Positions 10,816 through 25,258 of a stretch of 64,000 bases of DNA are shown one piece after another (the first letter of the stretch is position 1; every line of letters begins with the position of its first letter). Below the pieces are notes generated by a model. That model was not told where the DNA came from. It did not search any database and saw nothing but the letters and a program-made list of their open reading frames with translations. This DNA comes from Pseudomonas furukawaii (lineage in GTDB: Bacteria; Pseudomonadota; Gammaproteobacteria; Pseudomonadales; Pseudomonadaceae): contig NZ_AP014862.1 of assembly GCF_002355475.1 (NCBI RefSeq), positions 620,001 to 684,000 on the forward strand, given 5' to 3'. Made by a program: the position numbers and the translations under genes.

Positions 10816-10992
10816 ATGGCAACTGTCAAAGTAACGCTGGTCAAGAGCGTTAATGGCCGTCTGGCTAACCACAAGGCTTGCGTCAAGGGTCTCGGCCTGC
10901 GTCGCATTGGTCACACCGTCGAAGTTCAGGACACTCCTGAGAATCGCGGCATGATCAACAAGGCTTACTACCTTCTGCGTGTCGAGGGTTAA
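10816..10992 (+). CDS. rpmD: 50S ribosomal protein L30
   Basis: L30 is a small large-subunit protein. The 58-residue product begins [16 protein letters not shown] and ends [15 protein letters not shown], with the family core [20 protein letters not shown]. It fits exactly in the 177-base space between rpsE and rplO, and its ATG is two bases after the rpsE stop. Confidence 0.97.
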   Translation: MATVKVTLVKSVNGRLANHKACVKGLGLRRIGHTVEVQDTPENRGMINKAYYLLRVEG

Positions 10993-10995
10993 TCC

Positions 10996-11430
10996 ATGAA
11001 ACTGAACGATCTGCGTTCCGCGCCGGGTGCCCGTCGCGAGAAGCACCGTCCGGGCCGTGGTATCGGCAGCGGTTTGGGCAAGACTGGTGGCCGCGGTCAC
11101 AAAGGTCAGACCTCCCGCTCCGGTGGCACCATCGCTCCGGGCTTCGAAGGCGGCCAACAGCCGCTGCATCGCCGTCTGCCCAAGTTCGGCTTCGTATCCC
11201 TGAAGGCTATGGATCGCGCCGAAGTGCGCACTTCCGAGCTGGCCAAGGTCGAAGGCGACGTCGTTACCCTGCAGGCGCTGAAGGATGCCAACGTGATTAA
11301 CCAGAACGTGCAGCGTGTGAAAGTCATGCTGTCCGGCGACGTTACTCGCGCGGTCACCCTGAAAGGTATCGCCGCCACCAAAGGTGCGCGTGCGGCTATC
11401 GAAGCAGCTGGCGGTAAGTTCGAGGACTAA
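10996..11430 (+). CDS. rplO: 50S ribosomal protein L15
   Basis: L15 is a late-assembly large-subunit protein with a long glycine/arginine-rich N-terminal tail. The product has 144 residues and begins [20 protein letters not shown], with the family segment [19 protein letters not shown]. The gene ends immediately before the secY ATG, a zero-base gap that implies translational coupling. Confidence 0.97.
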   Translation: MKLNDLRSAPGARREKHRPGRGIGSGLGKTGGRGHKGQTSRSGGTIAPGFEGGQQPLHRRLPKFGFVSLKAMDRAEVRTSELAKVEGDVVTLQALKDANVINQNVQRVKVMLSGDVTRAVTLKGIAATKGARAAIEAAGGKFED

Positions 11431-12759
11431 ATGGCTAAGCAAGGTGCTCTCTCCGCGCTCAGCAATGGCGGGTTGTCCGAGCTCTGGGCTCGACTGCGTT
11501 TCCTGTTCCTGGCGATCATCGTCTACCGGATCGGCGCGCACATCCCAGTGCCGGGTATCAACCCTGACCGGCTGGCCGAGCTGTTTCGGCAGAATGAGGG
11601 GACCATTCTTAGCTTGTTCAACATGTTTTCCGGTGGCGCGCTGGAGCGCATGAGTATTTTTGCGTTGGGGATCATGCCGTACATCTCGGCGTCGATCATC
11701 ATGCAGCTCATGACCGCGATCAGTCCGCAACTGGAGCAGTTGAAGAAGGAAGGTGAAGCTGGCCGTCGCAAGATCAGCCAGTACACCCGCTACGGCACTG
11801 TAGTCCTGGCACTGGTTCAGGCCATCGGCATGTCCGTTGGTCTGGCCGGTCAGGGCGTCGCTTTCGCGTCTGATTTCGGCTTCCACTTCGTGGCGGTCAC
11901 CACCTTCGTGGCTGGTGCGATGTTCATGATGTGGTTGGGCGAGCAGATTACTGAGCGCGGTGTCGGCAACGGTATCTCGATGCTGATTTTTGCTGGCATC
12001 GTGGCCGGTCTGCCGAGTGCGATCGGGCAGTCCTTCGAGTCTGCTCGTCAAGGCGATATCAACATCTTCGCCTTGGTCGCAATCGGTTTGCTGGCAGTAG
12101 CGATCATCGGTTTCGTTGTGTTCATCGAGCGTGGTCAGCGCCGTATCGCGGTGCACTACGCCAAGCGTCAGCAGGGCCGTAAGGTCTTCGCTGCGCAGAC
12201 GAGCCACCTGCCGTTGAAGGTGAACATGGCTGGTGTGATTCCGGCTATTTTCGCCAGCAGCATCCTGCTGTTCCCGGCCTCTCTGGGCGCCTGGTTCGGT
12301 CAGTCCGAAAGCATGGGCTGGCTGCAGGACGTCGCACAGGCTATCGCTCCTGGTCAGCCGTTGAACATTCTGCTGTTTAGTGCAGGGATCATCTTCTTCT
12401 GCTTCTTCTACACAGCGCTGATGTTCAATCCGAAAGACGTGGCGGAGAACCTGAAGAAGTCCGGTGCCTTTATTCCGGGTATTCGTCCTGGTGAGCAGTC
12501 TGCGCGCTATATCGATGGCGTACTGACTCGTCTGACCATGTTCGGTGCCCTGTACATGACGGCTGTTTGCCTGTTGCCCCAGTTCCTGGTGGTTGCAGCG
12601 AATGTACCGTTCTACCTTGGCGGGACCTCGTTGCTGATCGTGGTCGTGGTTGTGATGGACTTTATGGCCCAAGTACAATCGCACCTCGTTTCGCACCAGT
12701 ACGAATCCCTGATGAAGAAAGCCAACCTGAAGGGCTACGGCGGCGGCATGCTCCGCTGA
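11431..12759 (+). CDS. secY: Protein translocase subunit SecY
   Basis: SecY is the channel-forming inner-membrane subunit of the SecYEG translocon. The product has 442 residues with ten predicted membrane helices. The plug region with [33 protein letters not shown] is near residues 55-90. The cytoplasmic loop signature [26 protein letters not shown] is near residues 330-355. It sits at the end of the spc operon between rplO and rpmJ, the standard position. Confidence 0.98.
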   Translation: MAKQGALSALSNGGLSELWARLRFLFLAIIVYRIGAHIPVPGINPDRLAELFRQNEGTILSLFNMFSGGALERMSIFALGIMPYISASIIMQLMTAISPQLEQLKKEGEAGRRKISQYTRYGTVVLALVQAIGMSVGLAGQGVAFASDFGFHFVAVTTFVAGAMFMMWLGEQITERGVGNGISMLIFAGIVAGLPSAIGQSFESARQGDINIFALVAIGLLAVAIIGFVVFIERGQRRIAVHYAKRQQGRKVFAAQTSHLPLKVNMAGVIPAIFASSILLFPASLGAWFGQSESMGWLQDVAQAIAPGQPLNILLFSAGIIFFCFFYTALMFNPKDVAENLKKSGAFIPGIRPGEQSARYIDGVLTRLTMFGALYMTAVCLLPQFLVVAANVPFYLGGTSLLIVVVVVMDFMAQVQSHLVSHQYESLMKKANLKGYGGGMLR

Positions 12760-12789
12760 CCCGGTTCCGTAAGGTTCTAGGAGTTACTG

Positions 12790-12906
12790 ATGAAAGTTCG
12801 TGCATCGGTGAAAAAGCTGTGCCGCAACTGCAAGATCATCCGTCGCGACGGTATCGTTCGCGTGATCTGCAGCGCGGAACCGCGTCACAAACAGCGCCAA
12901 GGCTGA
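12790..12906 (+). CDS. rpmJ: 50S ribosomal protein L36, zinc-ribbon form
   Basis: L36 is a 38-residue large-subunit protein, [17 protein letters not shown] followed by [21 protein letters not shown]. The zinc ligands C11, C14, C27 and H33 are all present, so this is the C+ form. Many genomes also carry a zinc-free paralogue used under zinc starvation, but none is in this window. It is the last gene of the spc operon and is followed by a strong terminator. Confidence 0.97.
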
Positions 12907-12925
12907 GTGTGATTCACGCGTCGTG

Positions 12926-12953
12926 AACCCGGCAGCTAGTGCGCTGCCGGGTT
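12926..12953 (+). terminator. Terminator of the spc operon
   Basis: AACCCGGCAGC and GCTGCCGGGTT form a perfect 11-bp stem around a 6-base loop. The following sequence GATTAATCGTTTTT has a delayed T run. It lies 19 bases after the rpmJ stop. Confidence 0.75.
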
Positions 12954-12980
12954 GATTAATCGTTTTTACAGCGCTAATAT
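12952..12980 (+). promoter_or_regulatory. Candidate promoter of the alpha operon (rpsM-rplQ)
   Basis: TTGATT (12952-12957) and TAATAT (12975-12980) are 17 bases apart. The -35 box begins in the last two bases of the preceding terminator stem, the same design as at 8867-8914. The leader to rpsM is about 52 bases. Confidence 0.65.
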
Positions 12981-13038
12981 CTCGCGCCCTTTTCTTGGCT
13001 TCCGGGGCGTAGGTAGCTGTCAACTGGAGTTTCACTGA

Positions 13039-13395
13039 ATGGCCCGTATTGCAGGCGTCAACATTCCAGATAACAAGCACACTGTTATCTCGCTGACCTA
13101 CATCTACGGTGTTGGTCGCACCACTGCGCAGAAAATCTGCGCTGTCACCGGCGTGAACCCGGCGGCAAAGATCAAGGATCTGTCCGACGAGCAGATCGAA
13201 CAGCTGCGTGGCGAAGTCGCGAAGCTCACCACTGAAGGTGACCTGCGCCGCGAAATCAACATGAACATCAAGCGTCTGATGGATCTGGGCTGCTACCGCG
13301 GTCTGCGTCACCGTCGCGGCCTGCCCGTTCATGGCCAGCGCACCAAGACCAACGCGCGTACCCGCAAGGGCCCGCGTAAGCCGATCCGCAAGTAA
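13039..13395 (+). CDS. rpsM: 30S ribosomal protein S13
   Basis: S13 is a head protein that contacts the P-site tRNA and forms intersubunit bridges. The product has 118 residues, begins [24 protein letters not shown] and ends in a basic tail ([12 protein letters not shown]). The helix-two-turns-helix region and the conserved [20 protein letters not shown] are present. It is the first gene of the alpha operon, downstream of a terminator-promoter junction. Confidence 0.97.
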   Translation: MARIAGVNIPDNKHTVISLTYIYGVGRTTAQKICAVTGVNPAAKIKDLSDEQIEQLRGEVAKLTTEGDLRREINMNIKRLMDLGCYRGLRHRRGLPVHGQRTKTNARTRKGPRKPIRK

Positions 13396-13425
13396 TTGCG
13401 CCCGCGAATCGACAGGAATTAAGTC

Positions 13426-13815
13426 ATGGCTAAGCCTGCTGCTCGTCCTCGTAAGAAAGTCAAAAAGACAGTGGTGGATGGGATCGCCCATATCCACGCT
13501 TCTTTCAACAACACCATCGTTACCATCACTGATCGTCAGGGCAACGCATTGTCCTGGGCGACCTCCGGTGGTTCCGGTTTCCGCGGTTCCCGTAAGAGCA
13601 CCCCGTTCGCTGCCCAGGTTGCAGCTGAGCGTGCCGGTCAGGCTGCTCTGGAATACGGCCTGAAGAACCTCGACGTAAACGTCAAGGGCCCGGGTCCGGG
13701 TCGCGAATCCGCCGTGCGTGCTCTGAACGCTTGCGGCTACAAGATCGCCAGCATCACCGACGTGACGCCTATCCCGCACAACGGGTGCCGTCCGCCGAAG
13801 AAGCGTCGCGTGTAA
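13426..13815 (+). CDS. rpsK: 30S ribosomal protein S11
   Basis: S11 forms part of the platform near the E site. The product has 129 residues and includes the family motif [22 protein letters not shown] and the C-terminal [11 protein letters not shown]. It lies between rpsM and rpsD. Confidence 0.97.
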   Translation: MAKPAARPRKKVKKTVVDGIAHIHASFNNTIVTITDRQGNALSWATSGGSGFRGSRKSTPFAAQVAAERAGQAALEYGLKNLDVNVKGPGPGRESAVRALNACGYKIASITDVTPIPHNGCRPPKKRRV

Positions 13816-13833
13816 GACAGGAGACAGTGAGAA

Positions 13834-14454
13834 ATGGCTCGTTACATTGGTCCCAAGTGCAAACTGTCCCGTCGTGAAGGTACCGACCTCTTCCTGAAGA
13901 GTGGTGCCCGCGCGCTCGAATCCAAGTGCAACATCGAATCGGCCCCCGGCCAGCACGGCGCTCGTCGTGGTCGTCTGTCCGACTACGGTACCCAGCTGCG
14001 TGAAAAGCAGAAAGTCCGTCGTATCTACGGCGTACTGGAGCGTCAGTTCAGCGGTTACTACAAGGAAGCTGCCCGTCGCAAGGGCGCTACCGGCGAGAAC
14101 CTGCTGCAGCTGCTGGAGTGCCGTCTGGACAACGTGGTTTACCGCATGGGCTTTGGCGCTACTCGTGCCGAATCTCGTCAGCTGGTTTCCCACAAGTCCA
14201 TCACCGTCAACGGCCAGACCGTGAACGTCCCGTCCTTCCAGATCAAAGCTGGTGACGTGGTAGCCGTTCGCGAGAAGTCCAAGAACCAACTGCGTATCTC
14301 CCAGGCCCTCGAGCTCAGCGCCCAGCGCGGCCGTGCCGAGTGGGTTGAGGTGGACGCAGAGAAGAAGTCCGGCGTGTTCAAGAGCGTGCCGGCTCGCAGC
14401 GATCTGTCCGCCGACATCAACGAAAACCTGATTGTCGAGCTCTACTCCAAGTAA
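13834..14454 (+). CDS. rpsD: 30S ribosomal protein S4
   Basis: S4 initiates 16S rRNA assembly, and in enterobacteria it represses the alpha operon by binding a pseudoknot in the rpsM leader. The product has 206 residues. The S4 RNA-binding domain [31 protein letters not shown] is near residues 93-123. It lacks the N-terminal zinc-cysteine cluster seen in some bacteria, apart from Cys11 and Cys32. It is followed by rpoA after 22 bases. Confidence 0.97.
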   Translation: MARYIGPKCKLSRREGTDLFLKSGARALESKCNIESAPGQHGARRGRLSDYGTQLREKQKVRRIYGVLERQFSGYYKEAARRKGATGENLLQLLECRLDNVVYRMGFGATRAESRQLVSHKSITVNGQTVNVPSFQIKAGDVVAVREKSKNQLRISQALELSAQRGRAEWVEVDAEKKSGVFKSVPARSDLSADINENLIVELYSK

Positions 14455-14476
14455 GGGCTAGAAAATAGGTGCATCC

Positions 14477-15478
14477 ATGCAGAGTTCGGTAAATGAGTTC
14501 CTGACCCCCCGCCACATTGATGTGCAGGTGGTCAGTCAGACCCGCGCCAAGATCACGCTCGAGCCTCTCGAGCGTGGTTTCGGCCATACCCTGGGCAACG
14601 CGCTGCGTCGCATCCTGTTGTCCTCCATGCCTGGCTGTGCAGTAGTCGAGGCCGAGATCGACGGCGTACTCCACGAGTACAGTGCCATCGAAGGTGTTCA
14701 GGAAGACGTCATTGAAATCCTGCTCAACCTGAAAGGCCTGGCCATCAAGCTGCACGGCCGTGACGAAGTAACGCTGAGCCTGTCGAAGAAGGGCCCGGGC
14801 GTGGTCACTGCCGCCGATATTCAGCTGGATCATGATGTCGAAATCGTCAACGGCGACCACGTGATCGCCAACCTGGCGGATAACGGTGTCCTGAACATGA
14901 AGCTCAAGGTGTCCCGCGGTCGTGGCTATGAGCCCGCCGACGCGCGCCAGAGCGACGAAGACGAGAGCCGCAGCATTGGTCGTCTGCAGCTCGACGCCTC
15001 GTTCAGCCCGGTCCGCCGTGTTGCCTACGTGGTAGAAAACGCCCGTGTCGAGCAGCGCACCAACCTGGACAAGCTGGTCATCGATCTCGAAACCAACGGC
15101 ACCCTGGATCCTGAAGAGGCCATCCGTCGCGCCGCTACCATCCTGCAACACCAACTGGCTGCGTTCGTCGACCTGAAAGGCGACGCCGAGCCGGTAGTGG
15201 TCGAGCAGGAGGACGAGATCGACCCGATCCTGCTGCGTCCTGTTGATGACCTCGAGCTGACCGTTCGTTCGGCCAACTGCCTCAAGGCGGAGAACATCTA
15301 CTACATCGGTGACCTGATTCAGCGCACCGAAGTAGAGCTGTTGAAGACTCCGAACCTGGGCAAGAAGTCCCTGACTGAGATCAAGGACGTCCTGGCCTCC
15401 CGCGGTCTGTCCCTCGGTATGCGCCTCGACAACTGGCCGCCGGCAAGTCTCAAGAAGGACGACAAGGCGACTGCCTGA
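14477..15478 (+). CDS. rpoA: RNA polymerase alpha subunit
   Basis: The alpha subunit drives assembly of RNA polymerase through its N-terminal domain and contacts UP elements and activators through its C-terminal domain. The product has 333 residues. The dimerisation motif [23 protein letters not shown] is at about residues 34-56, and the C-terminal HhH region with [28 protein letters not shown] is near residues 288-315. It lies in the alpha operon between rpsD and rplQ. Confidence 0.98.
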   Translation: MQSSVNEFLTPRHIDVQVVSQTRAKITLEPLERGFGHTLGNALRRILLSSMPGCAVVEAEIDGVLHEYSAIEGVQEDVIEILLNLKGLAIKLHGRDEVTLSLSKKGPGVVTAADIQLDHDVEIVNGDHVIANLADNGVLNMKLKVSRGRGYEPADARQSDEDESRSIGRLQLDASFSPVRRVAYVVENARVEQRTNLDKLVIDLETNGTLDPEEAIRRAATILQHQLAAFVDLKGDAEPVVVEQEDEIDPILLRPVDDLELTVRSANCLKAENIYYIGDLIQRTEVELLKTPNLGKKSLTEIKDVLASRGLSLGMRLDNWPPASLKKDDKATA

Positions 15479-15522
15479 TCGTCGTAATCACCGAACGTAG
15501 AAGTTTGGTAAGGAATTGAACC

Positions 15523-15912
15523 ATGCGTCATCGTAAAAGTGGCCGTCACCTCAGCCGCACCAGCGCACACCGCAAGGCCATGTTCCAGAACATGGCGGTG
15601 TCGCTGTTCGAGCACGAACTGATCAAAACCACCCTGCCCAAAGCCAAGGAACTGCGTCGCGTTGCCGAGCCGCTGATCACCCTGGCCAAGGAAGACAGCG
15701 TTGCCAACCGTCGTCTGGCTTTCGACCGTACTCGTTCGAAAGCTGCCGTCGGCAAACTGTTCAACGACCTGGGCAAGCGCTATGCCAACCGTCAGGGTGG
15801 CTACCTGCGCATCCTGAAGTGCGGTTTCCGCGCTGGCGACAACGCTCCCATGGCTTACGTCGAGCTGGTTGACCGTCCGGTCGCTGGTGAAGTCGAGGCC
15901 GCAGCCGAGTAA
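15523..15912 (+). CDS. rplQ: 50S ribosomal protein L17
   Basis: L17 lies near the exit-tunnel mouth. The product has 129 residues and begins [21 protein letters not shown], with the family core [26 protein letters not shown]. It is the last gene of the alpha operon and is followed by a strong terminator. The next gene, katG, starts 308 bases downstream. Confidence 0.98.
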   Translation: MRHRKSGRHLSRTSAHRKAMFQNMAVSLFEHELIKTTLPKAKELRRVAEPLITLAKEDSVANRRLAFDRTRSKAAVGKLFNDLGKRYANRQGGYLRILKCGFRAGDNAPMAYVELVDRPVAGEVEAAAE

Positions 15913-15932
15913 TTCGGTCGCAGCAATAAAAG

Positions 15933-15959
15933 AAACCGGGCCTTGTGCCCGGTTTTTTT
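15933..15959 (+). terminator. Terminator of the alpha operon
   Basis: AAACCGGGC and GCCCGGTTT form a 9-bp stem around a 5-base loop, followed by a run of T residues to 15959. It is a classic intrinsic terminator 20 bases after rplQ. Confidence 0.92.
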
Positions 15960-18371
<2,412 letters not shown>

Positions 18372-18386
18372 TTCACCCGCACCAGG

Positions 18387-18416
18387 AAAGAGCCCCGCAT
18401 GTGCGGGGCTCTTTCG
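18387..18416. terminator. Bidirectional terminator between katG and uvrA
   Basis: GAAAGAGCCCCGCA and TGCGGGGCTCTTTC form a perfect 14-bp stem with a TG centre. The stem has T residues on the katG side and the matching A residues on the uvrA side. It can serve both convergent genes. Confidence 0.9.
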
Positions 18417-18418
18417 TT

Positions 18419-21253
<2,835 letters not shown>

Positions 21254-21284
21254 AACGGCCTCACTTGGCGGGCGGAAACCGGCG

Positions 21285-21314
21285 ATTATACGGGTCGCCA
21301 AAGGCGCGCGGCAA
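21285..21314 (-). promoter_or_regulatory. Candidate uvrA promoter
   Basis: Reading the minus strand, TATAAT (complement of 21285-21290) is preceded at 18 bases by TTGCCG (21309-21314). It lies 32 bases upstream of the GTG start. Confidence 0.5.
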
Positions 21315-21346
21315 AGCGTCACAACGGTGTCGCAACGCGTCGGGAC

Positions 21347-21355
21347 TGCTAGAAT
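21347..21355 (+). promoter_or_regulatory. Candidate extended -10 promoter for the MFS-ssb unit
   Basis: TGCTAGAAT contains an extended -10 (TGN-TAGAAT) about 107 bases before the MFS start. No good -35 hexamer is seen. Confidence 0.35.
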
Positions 21356-21461
21356 GCGCGGCATTTTTCAGGCTTCGGCCACTGCCGGGCACCCGGGAAT
21401 GGGTGGTCAGCCGAACTGGGGCGCATGACGCCGGCCCCGATCGTTTCCCCTCGAGGCACCT

Positions 21462-22856
21462 ATGCACGATTCCCACGCTGAACGCATGAGCGGCAGTGAA
21501 ACGCGAGCCGCCGGCGGCCTGGCCCTGGTGTTCGCCTTCCGCATGCTGGGCATGTTCATGGTCCTGCCGGTGCTGGCCACCTACGGCCAGGACTTGGCGG
21601 GCGCTACCCCGGCGCTGATTGGCCTGGCCATCGGCGCCTACGGGCTGACCCAGGCCCTGCTGCAGATTCCCTTCGGTATCCTTTCCGACCGCATCGGTCG
21701 CCTGCCGGTGATCTATGCCGGCCTGCTGATCTTCGCCGCCGGCGCCGCCCTGGCGGCCAACGCCGACTCCATCTGGGGCGTGATCGCCGGACGGGTGCTG
21801 CAGGGGGCGGGTGCCATTTCCGCGGCGGTCATGGCCCTGCTCTCCGACCTGACCCGCGAACAGCATCGCACCAAGGCCATGGCGATGATCGGCATGAGCA
21901 TCGGCCTGTCCTTCGCCGTGGCCATGGTGGTCGGGCCGCTGCTGACTCGCGCCTTCGGTCTTTCCGGCCTGTTCTGGGCCACCTCCCTGATGGCGCTGCT
22001 GGGCATCGTCATCATCGTCGCCCTGGTCCCCCGCGCCGCCCACCCGCTGCAGCACCGCGAGTCGGGCGTGGCCGGCCAGGCCCTGATCCCCACCCTGAAA
22101 CACCCGGACCTCCTGCGCCTGGACTTCGGCATCCTGGCCCTTCACGCCGTGCTCATGGCCAGTTTCGTCGCGCTGCCCCTGGCCCTGGTGGAGAAGGCCG
22201 GCCTGCCCAGGGAGGAGCACTGGTGGGTCTACCTCACCGCGCTGCTGGTGGGCTTCTTCGGCATGGTTCCCTTCATCATCTATGGCGAGAAGAAGCGCCG
22301 CATGAAGCGCGTGCTGGTCGGCGCCGTCGCCACGCTGTTCCTCTGCGAGCTGTTCTTCTGGGGCTTCGGCGACAGCCTCCGCGCCCTGGTATTCGGCACC
22401 ATCGTCTTCTTCACCGCCTTCAACCTGCTGGAAGCCTCGCTGCCGTCCCTGATCAGCAAGGTCGCACCGGCCGGCGGCAAGGGCACCGCCATGGGGGTCT
22501 ATTCCACCAGCCAATTCCTCGGCGCCGCCCTCGGCGGCATCCTGGGTGGCTGGTTATTCCAGCATGGCGGCCTGTCGGTGGTGTTCATCGGATGTGCGGC
22601 GGTCTGTGCGATTTGGGTCCTTATTGCTGTTACTATGCGCGAACCTCCGTACGTGACCAGCCTGCGCCTGCCGCTCAGTGCAGCGGCCGTAGCCGATACC
22701 GGGCTGGTGGCGCGTTTACTGGCATTGCCCGGAGTGGCGGATGCCGTCGTGGTGGCCGAAGAGGCGGCCATCTACATCAAAGTGGATTCTGAAAAACTGG
22801 ACCGCACGTCCCTGGAGCGCCTGATCCAATCGGCCCCGGAACGTGCTGAAGCCTAG
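21462..22856 (+). CDS. MFS exporter with C-terminal YAM-like domain (YajR-like)
   Basis: This is an inner-membrane transporter of the major facilitator superfamily, probably a drug or metabolite/H+ antiporter. The product has 464 residues with twelve predicted helices. The loop 2-3 motif A appears as GILSDRIGRLPVIYAG (about residues 68-83), and motif C-like glycines appear in helix 5. After helix 12 a soluble tail of about 70 residues (LPGVADAVVVAEEAAIYIKVDSEKLDR) looks like the ferredoxin-fold YAM domain of E. coli YajR. The substrate is unknown. It is upstream of ssb by 9 bases and likely cotranscribed, an arrangement conserved in Pseudomonas. Confidence 0.85.
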   Translation: MHDSHAERMSGSETRAAGGLALVFAFRMLGMFMVLPVLATYGQDLAGATPALIGLAIGAYGLTQALLQIPFGILSDRIGRLPVIYAGLLIFAAGAALAANADSIWGVIAGRVLQGAGAISAAVMALLSDLTREQHRTKAMAMIGMSIGLSFAVAMVVGPLLTRAFGLSGLFWATSLMALLGIVIIVALVPRAAHPLQHRESGVAGQALIPTLKHPDLLRLDFGILALHAVLMASFVALPLALVEKAGLPREEHWWVYLTALLVGFFGMVPFIIYGEKKRRMKRVLVGAVATLFLCELFFWGFGDSLRALVFGTIVFFTAFNLLEASLPSLISKVAPAGGKGTAMGVYSTSQFLGAALGGILGGWLFQHGGLSVVFIGCAAVCAIWVLIAVTMREPPYVTSLRLPLSAAAVADTGLVARLLALPGVADAVVVAEEAAIYIKVDSEKLDRTSLERLIQSAPERAEA

Positions 22857-22865
22857 GAGAACGTC

Positions 22866-23351
22866 ATGGCCCGTGGGGTTAACAAAGTCATTCTGGTTGG
22901 CAACGTCGGTGGTGATCCGGAAACCCGCTACCTGCCCAACGGCAACGCGGTAACCAACATCACGCTGGCCACCAGCGAGTCCTGGAAGGACAAGCAGACC
23001 GGCCAGCAGCAGGAGCGTACCGAGTGGCACCGCGTGGTGTTCTTCGGTCGTCTTGCCGAGATCGCCGGCGAGTACCTGCGCAAGGGTTCGCAGGTATACG
23101 TCGAAGGTTCCCTGCGCACCCGCGAGTGGGAAAAGGACGGCGTGAAGCGTTACACCACCGAAATCGTGGTCGACATCAATGGCCAGATGCAGTTGCTGGG
23201 CGGCCGCCCGGGTGCCGATGATGGCGCCCCCCGAGCCCCGCGCCCGCAGCGCGAGTCGCAGCAGTCCGCCCCGCAGCAGCGTCCGGCTCCCCAGCCTGCC
23301 GCCCAGCCGGCACCGGACTACGACAGCTTCGACGACGACATTCCGTTCTAA
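22866..23351 (+). CDS. ssb: Single-stranded DNA-binding protein
   Basis: SSB coats single-stranded DNA during replication, repair and recombination. The product has 161 residues. The N-terminal OB fold ([22 protein letters not shown], then [28 protein letters not shown]) occupies residues 1-110. A flexible Pro/Gln/Ala-rich linker follows, and the acidic tip DDDIPF binds partner proteins. Proximity to uvrA recalls the divergent uvrA-ssb pair of other proteobacteria, here separated by the MFS gene. Confidence 0.98.
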   Translation: MARGVNKVILVGNVGGDPETRYLPNGNAVTNITLATSESWKDKQTGQQQERTEWHRVVFFGRLAEIAGEYLRKGSQVYVEGSLRTREWEKDGVKRYTTEIVVDINGQMQLLGGRPGADDGAPRAPRPQRESQQSAPQQRPAPQPAAQPAPDYDSFDDDIPF

Positions 23352-23370
23352 GCGCCGGCAAGCGACTCGA

Positions 23371-23405
23371 AAAGCCCCCGCAGCCTCAGGCTCCGGGGGC
23401 TTTTT
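23371..23405 (+). terminator. Terminator after ssb
   Basis: AAAGCCCCCG and CGGGGGCTTT enclose an inner AGCCT/AGGCT stem and are followed by TTTTT. It begins 19 bases after the ssb stop. The 75 bases to the next gene hold nothing recognisable. Confidence 0.88.
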
Positions 23406-23480
23406 CATGGCCGGGGTCTCCAGGATCTCGGCGGAGATACGTTCGTGGCACCCGGAGACGCTGTCTGCGAAGCGGGACCT

Positions 23481-24359
23481 TCAACCCGTCCCCAGGGGGC
23501 GGACCGCCATGCGCCAGGTGATCTCCAGCGACTGCCCGGGCGACAGCAGCGTCAGCCCCGGTCGTCCTTCGAGGTGATGGGCGTTCACCGGGTGGGTGAC
23601 CGGCTCGAAGCAGAAAAAGGGCTGCGCCTCCGGGCAGAACAGCAGGAACGCGTCGCAGCCGCTGGCGCTGCAGTCCAGTTGGTAACCCAGGTCGGGTTGC
23701 AGGATGCGGCAATGCCCCGGCCAGCCCCTGAACCCGTTGTCCACCAGGCTCGACGGCAAGGGCCGGTGCTCGTCGAAGTTCCACTCATCGGGCCGCGCAA
23801 CCTGCCGGGTGGGGAGCTTGTCCGGTCCGCAGAGCCAGGTCGCGTCCGCCTTCGCCTGCAAGCGAGTCCGGGCGGTGCGTGGGAAGTAGGGGTGCAGGCC
23901 GAGCCCGTGCCAGATGGCCCGCTCATCGACCTGGGTCACCCTCAGGCGAACTTCCAGCTCGCCATCCCGGAGGCGGAAACGCTGCTCGGCCCGATAGGCG
24001 AAGGGCAGGGCGCTCTCCAGCCCCAGCCGTACCAGGTCGCCAGCCTGTTCCAGCAGTGTCCAGGGTTGTTGCCAGGCGCTGCCGTGAATCGGCAGGGCTT
24101 CACCCTCGGCGTTGGGCGTCAGCTCCAGCCAGCCGTCCGGAATGGCGAAGCCCCCGGCGCCGATGCGGTTGGACCAGGGCGCCAGGGGATAGCAGCCCAG
24201 GCGGCGCGGCGTGCCGGCGGCCAGGGCGTCGTCATCCGCCGGGCGGAGCAGCGGCACATCGCCCTCCAGCAGGCGCCAGTTGGCGATGGCGCCGCCAAGG
24301 GCGGGGGCCAGGGTGAGGCGACTGATAGGGTCTTCGAGGCAGATCAGGTCAGGCTTCAT
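23481..24359 (-). CDS. Aldose 1-epimerase family protein (mutarotase)
   Basis: Aldose 1-epimerases interconvert the alpha and beta anomers of sugars. The product has 292 residues from the ATG at 24359 (MKPDLICLEDPISRLTLAPA). The galactose mutarotase-like beta-sandwich is indicated by NRIGAGGF, the active-site histidines in LPIHGSAW and GLGLHPYF, and a glutamate in the C-terminal FCFEPVTHPVN. It is divergent from the GntR regulator, and the shared intergenic region carries one copy of the uronate-island operator. A role in supplying the correct uronate anomer to the dehydrogenase is therefore plausible, though inferred. The sugar acted on is not shown by the sequence. Confidence 0.85.
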   Translation of the reverse strand: MKPDLICLEDPISRLTLAPALGGAIANWRLLEGDVPLLRPADDDALAAGTPRRLGCYPLAPWSNRIGAGGFAIPDGWLELTPNAEGEALPIHGSAWQQPWTLLEQAGDLVRLGLESALPFAYRAEQRFRLRDGELEVRLRVTQVDERAIWHGLGLHPYFPRTARTRLQAKADATWLCGPDKLPTRQVARPDEWNFDEHRPLPSSLVDNGFRGWPGHCRILQPDLGYQLDCSASGCDAFLLFCPEAQPFFCFEPVTHPVNAHHLEGRPGLTLLSPGQSLEITWRMAVRPLGTG

Positions 24360-24419
24360 GATGGGCTCGCGGGGATGTGGACAGGTGGAAAAATGCCCCG
24401 GGCGCCGTTGCGGAAATGT

Positions 24420-24447
24420 GTCATCGTACAACTCGCTGGGCTATGAT
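24420..24447 (+). promoter_or_regulatory. Operator and -10 box upstream of the GntR gene (site A)
   Basis: GTCATCGTACAAC (24420-24432; complement GTTGTACGATGAC) matches the operator found at the uronate promoters. A -10-like TATGAT lies at 24442-24447, so the operator covers the -35/-10 spacer. This fits autorepression and possible control of the divergent epimerase. Confidence 0.6.
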
Positions 24448-24481
24448 GGGCGCTCAGTTTCCGCCGAGATCGAACCCCGAC

Positions 24482-25234
24482 ATGGACACCCCAAGTACCC
24501 AGCAACGTCCGCGCCGCAAGCACCGCAGCCTGGCCCAGGAGCTGGTGAGCGAACTCTCCCAGCAGATCCAGAGCGGCGTGATCAAGCGTGGGGAAAAGCT
24601 GCCGACGGAATCGGCCATCATGGAAGCCCAGGGGGTCAGCCGCACCGTGGTGCGCGAGGCCATCTCGCGGCTGCAGGCCGCCGGCCTGGTGGAAACCCGG
24701 CACGGCATCGGCACCTTCGTGCTGGATACCCCGAGTCCCATGGGCTTTCGCATCGATCCGGCCACCATCGTCACCCTGCGCGATGTCATCGCCATCCTCG
24801 AGCTGCGCATCAGCCTGGAGGTGGAGTCGGCGGGGCTCGCCGCCCAGCGTCGCAGTCCCGAGCAGTTGAAGGCGATCCGCGAGGCGCTGGATGTGTTTCT
24901 CAACGCCGCCCATGGCACCGACGCGGTCGGCTCTGACTTCCAGTTCCACCTGCAGATCGCGCTGGCCACCGGCAACCGCTACTTCACCGACATCATGACC
25001 CACCTGGGCACCAGCATCATTCCGCGCACCCGGCTCAACTCGGCGCGCATCGCCCACGCCGACCACGAGCAGTACATGGCCCGGCTGGTGCGCGAACACG
25101 AAGAGATCTACGAAGCCATCGCCCGTCAGGATGCCGAGGCGGCGCGGGCGGCCATGCGCCTGCACCTCACCAACAGCCGCGAGCGCCTGCGCCAGGCACA
25201 CGAAGAGGCCGAGCGGGAGCAGCAGGAAGCCTGA
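24482..25234 (+). CDS. FadR-subfamily GntR regulator, probable repressor of the uronate island
   Basis: This is a DNA-binding transcription regulator of 250 residues. The start at 24482 gives MDTPSTQQRPRRKHRSLAQ. The N-terminal winged helix (residues about 16-85) includes GEKLPTESAIMEAQGVSRTVVREAISRLQAAGLVETRHGIGTFV. The C-terminal all-helical FCD domain includes LELRISLEVESAGLAAQRR and the metal/ligand-site histidine segment HLQIALATGNRYF. FCD regulators respond to sugar acids and related organic acids. The gene is beside the aldarate genes, and the same 13-base operator occurs in its own promoter, twice near udh/kdgD and again near oprD. It therefore probably controls the island, released by a uronate, aldarate or pathway intermediate. 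The ligand is not known. Confidence 0.9.
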   Translation: MDTPSTQQRPRRKHRSLAQELVSELSQQIQSGVIKRGEKLPTESAIMEAQGVSRTVVREAISRLQAAGLVETRHGIGTFVLDTPSPMGFRIDPATIVTLRDVIAILELRISLEVESAGLAAQRRSPEQLKAIREALDVFLNAAHGTDAVGSDFQFHLQIALATGNRYFTDIMTHLGTSIIPRTRLNSARIAHADHEQYMARLVREHEEIYEAIARQDAEAARAAMRLHLTNSRERLRQAHEEAEREQQEA

Positions 25235-25258
25235 ACCCCGCGCCTGGGCCGGCATGGC

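Noticed and set aside
10810-12696. 628-codon minus-strand frame opposite rpmD, rplO and secY
   Set aside because: It covers three certain genes on the other strand and has no family features.
21254-21461. LexA box for uvrA
   Set aside because: No CTGT-N8-ACAG-type sequence was found in the uvrA-MFS intergenic region.
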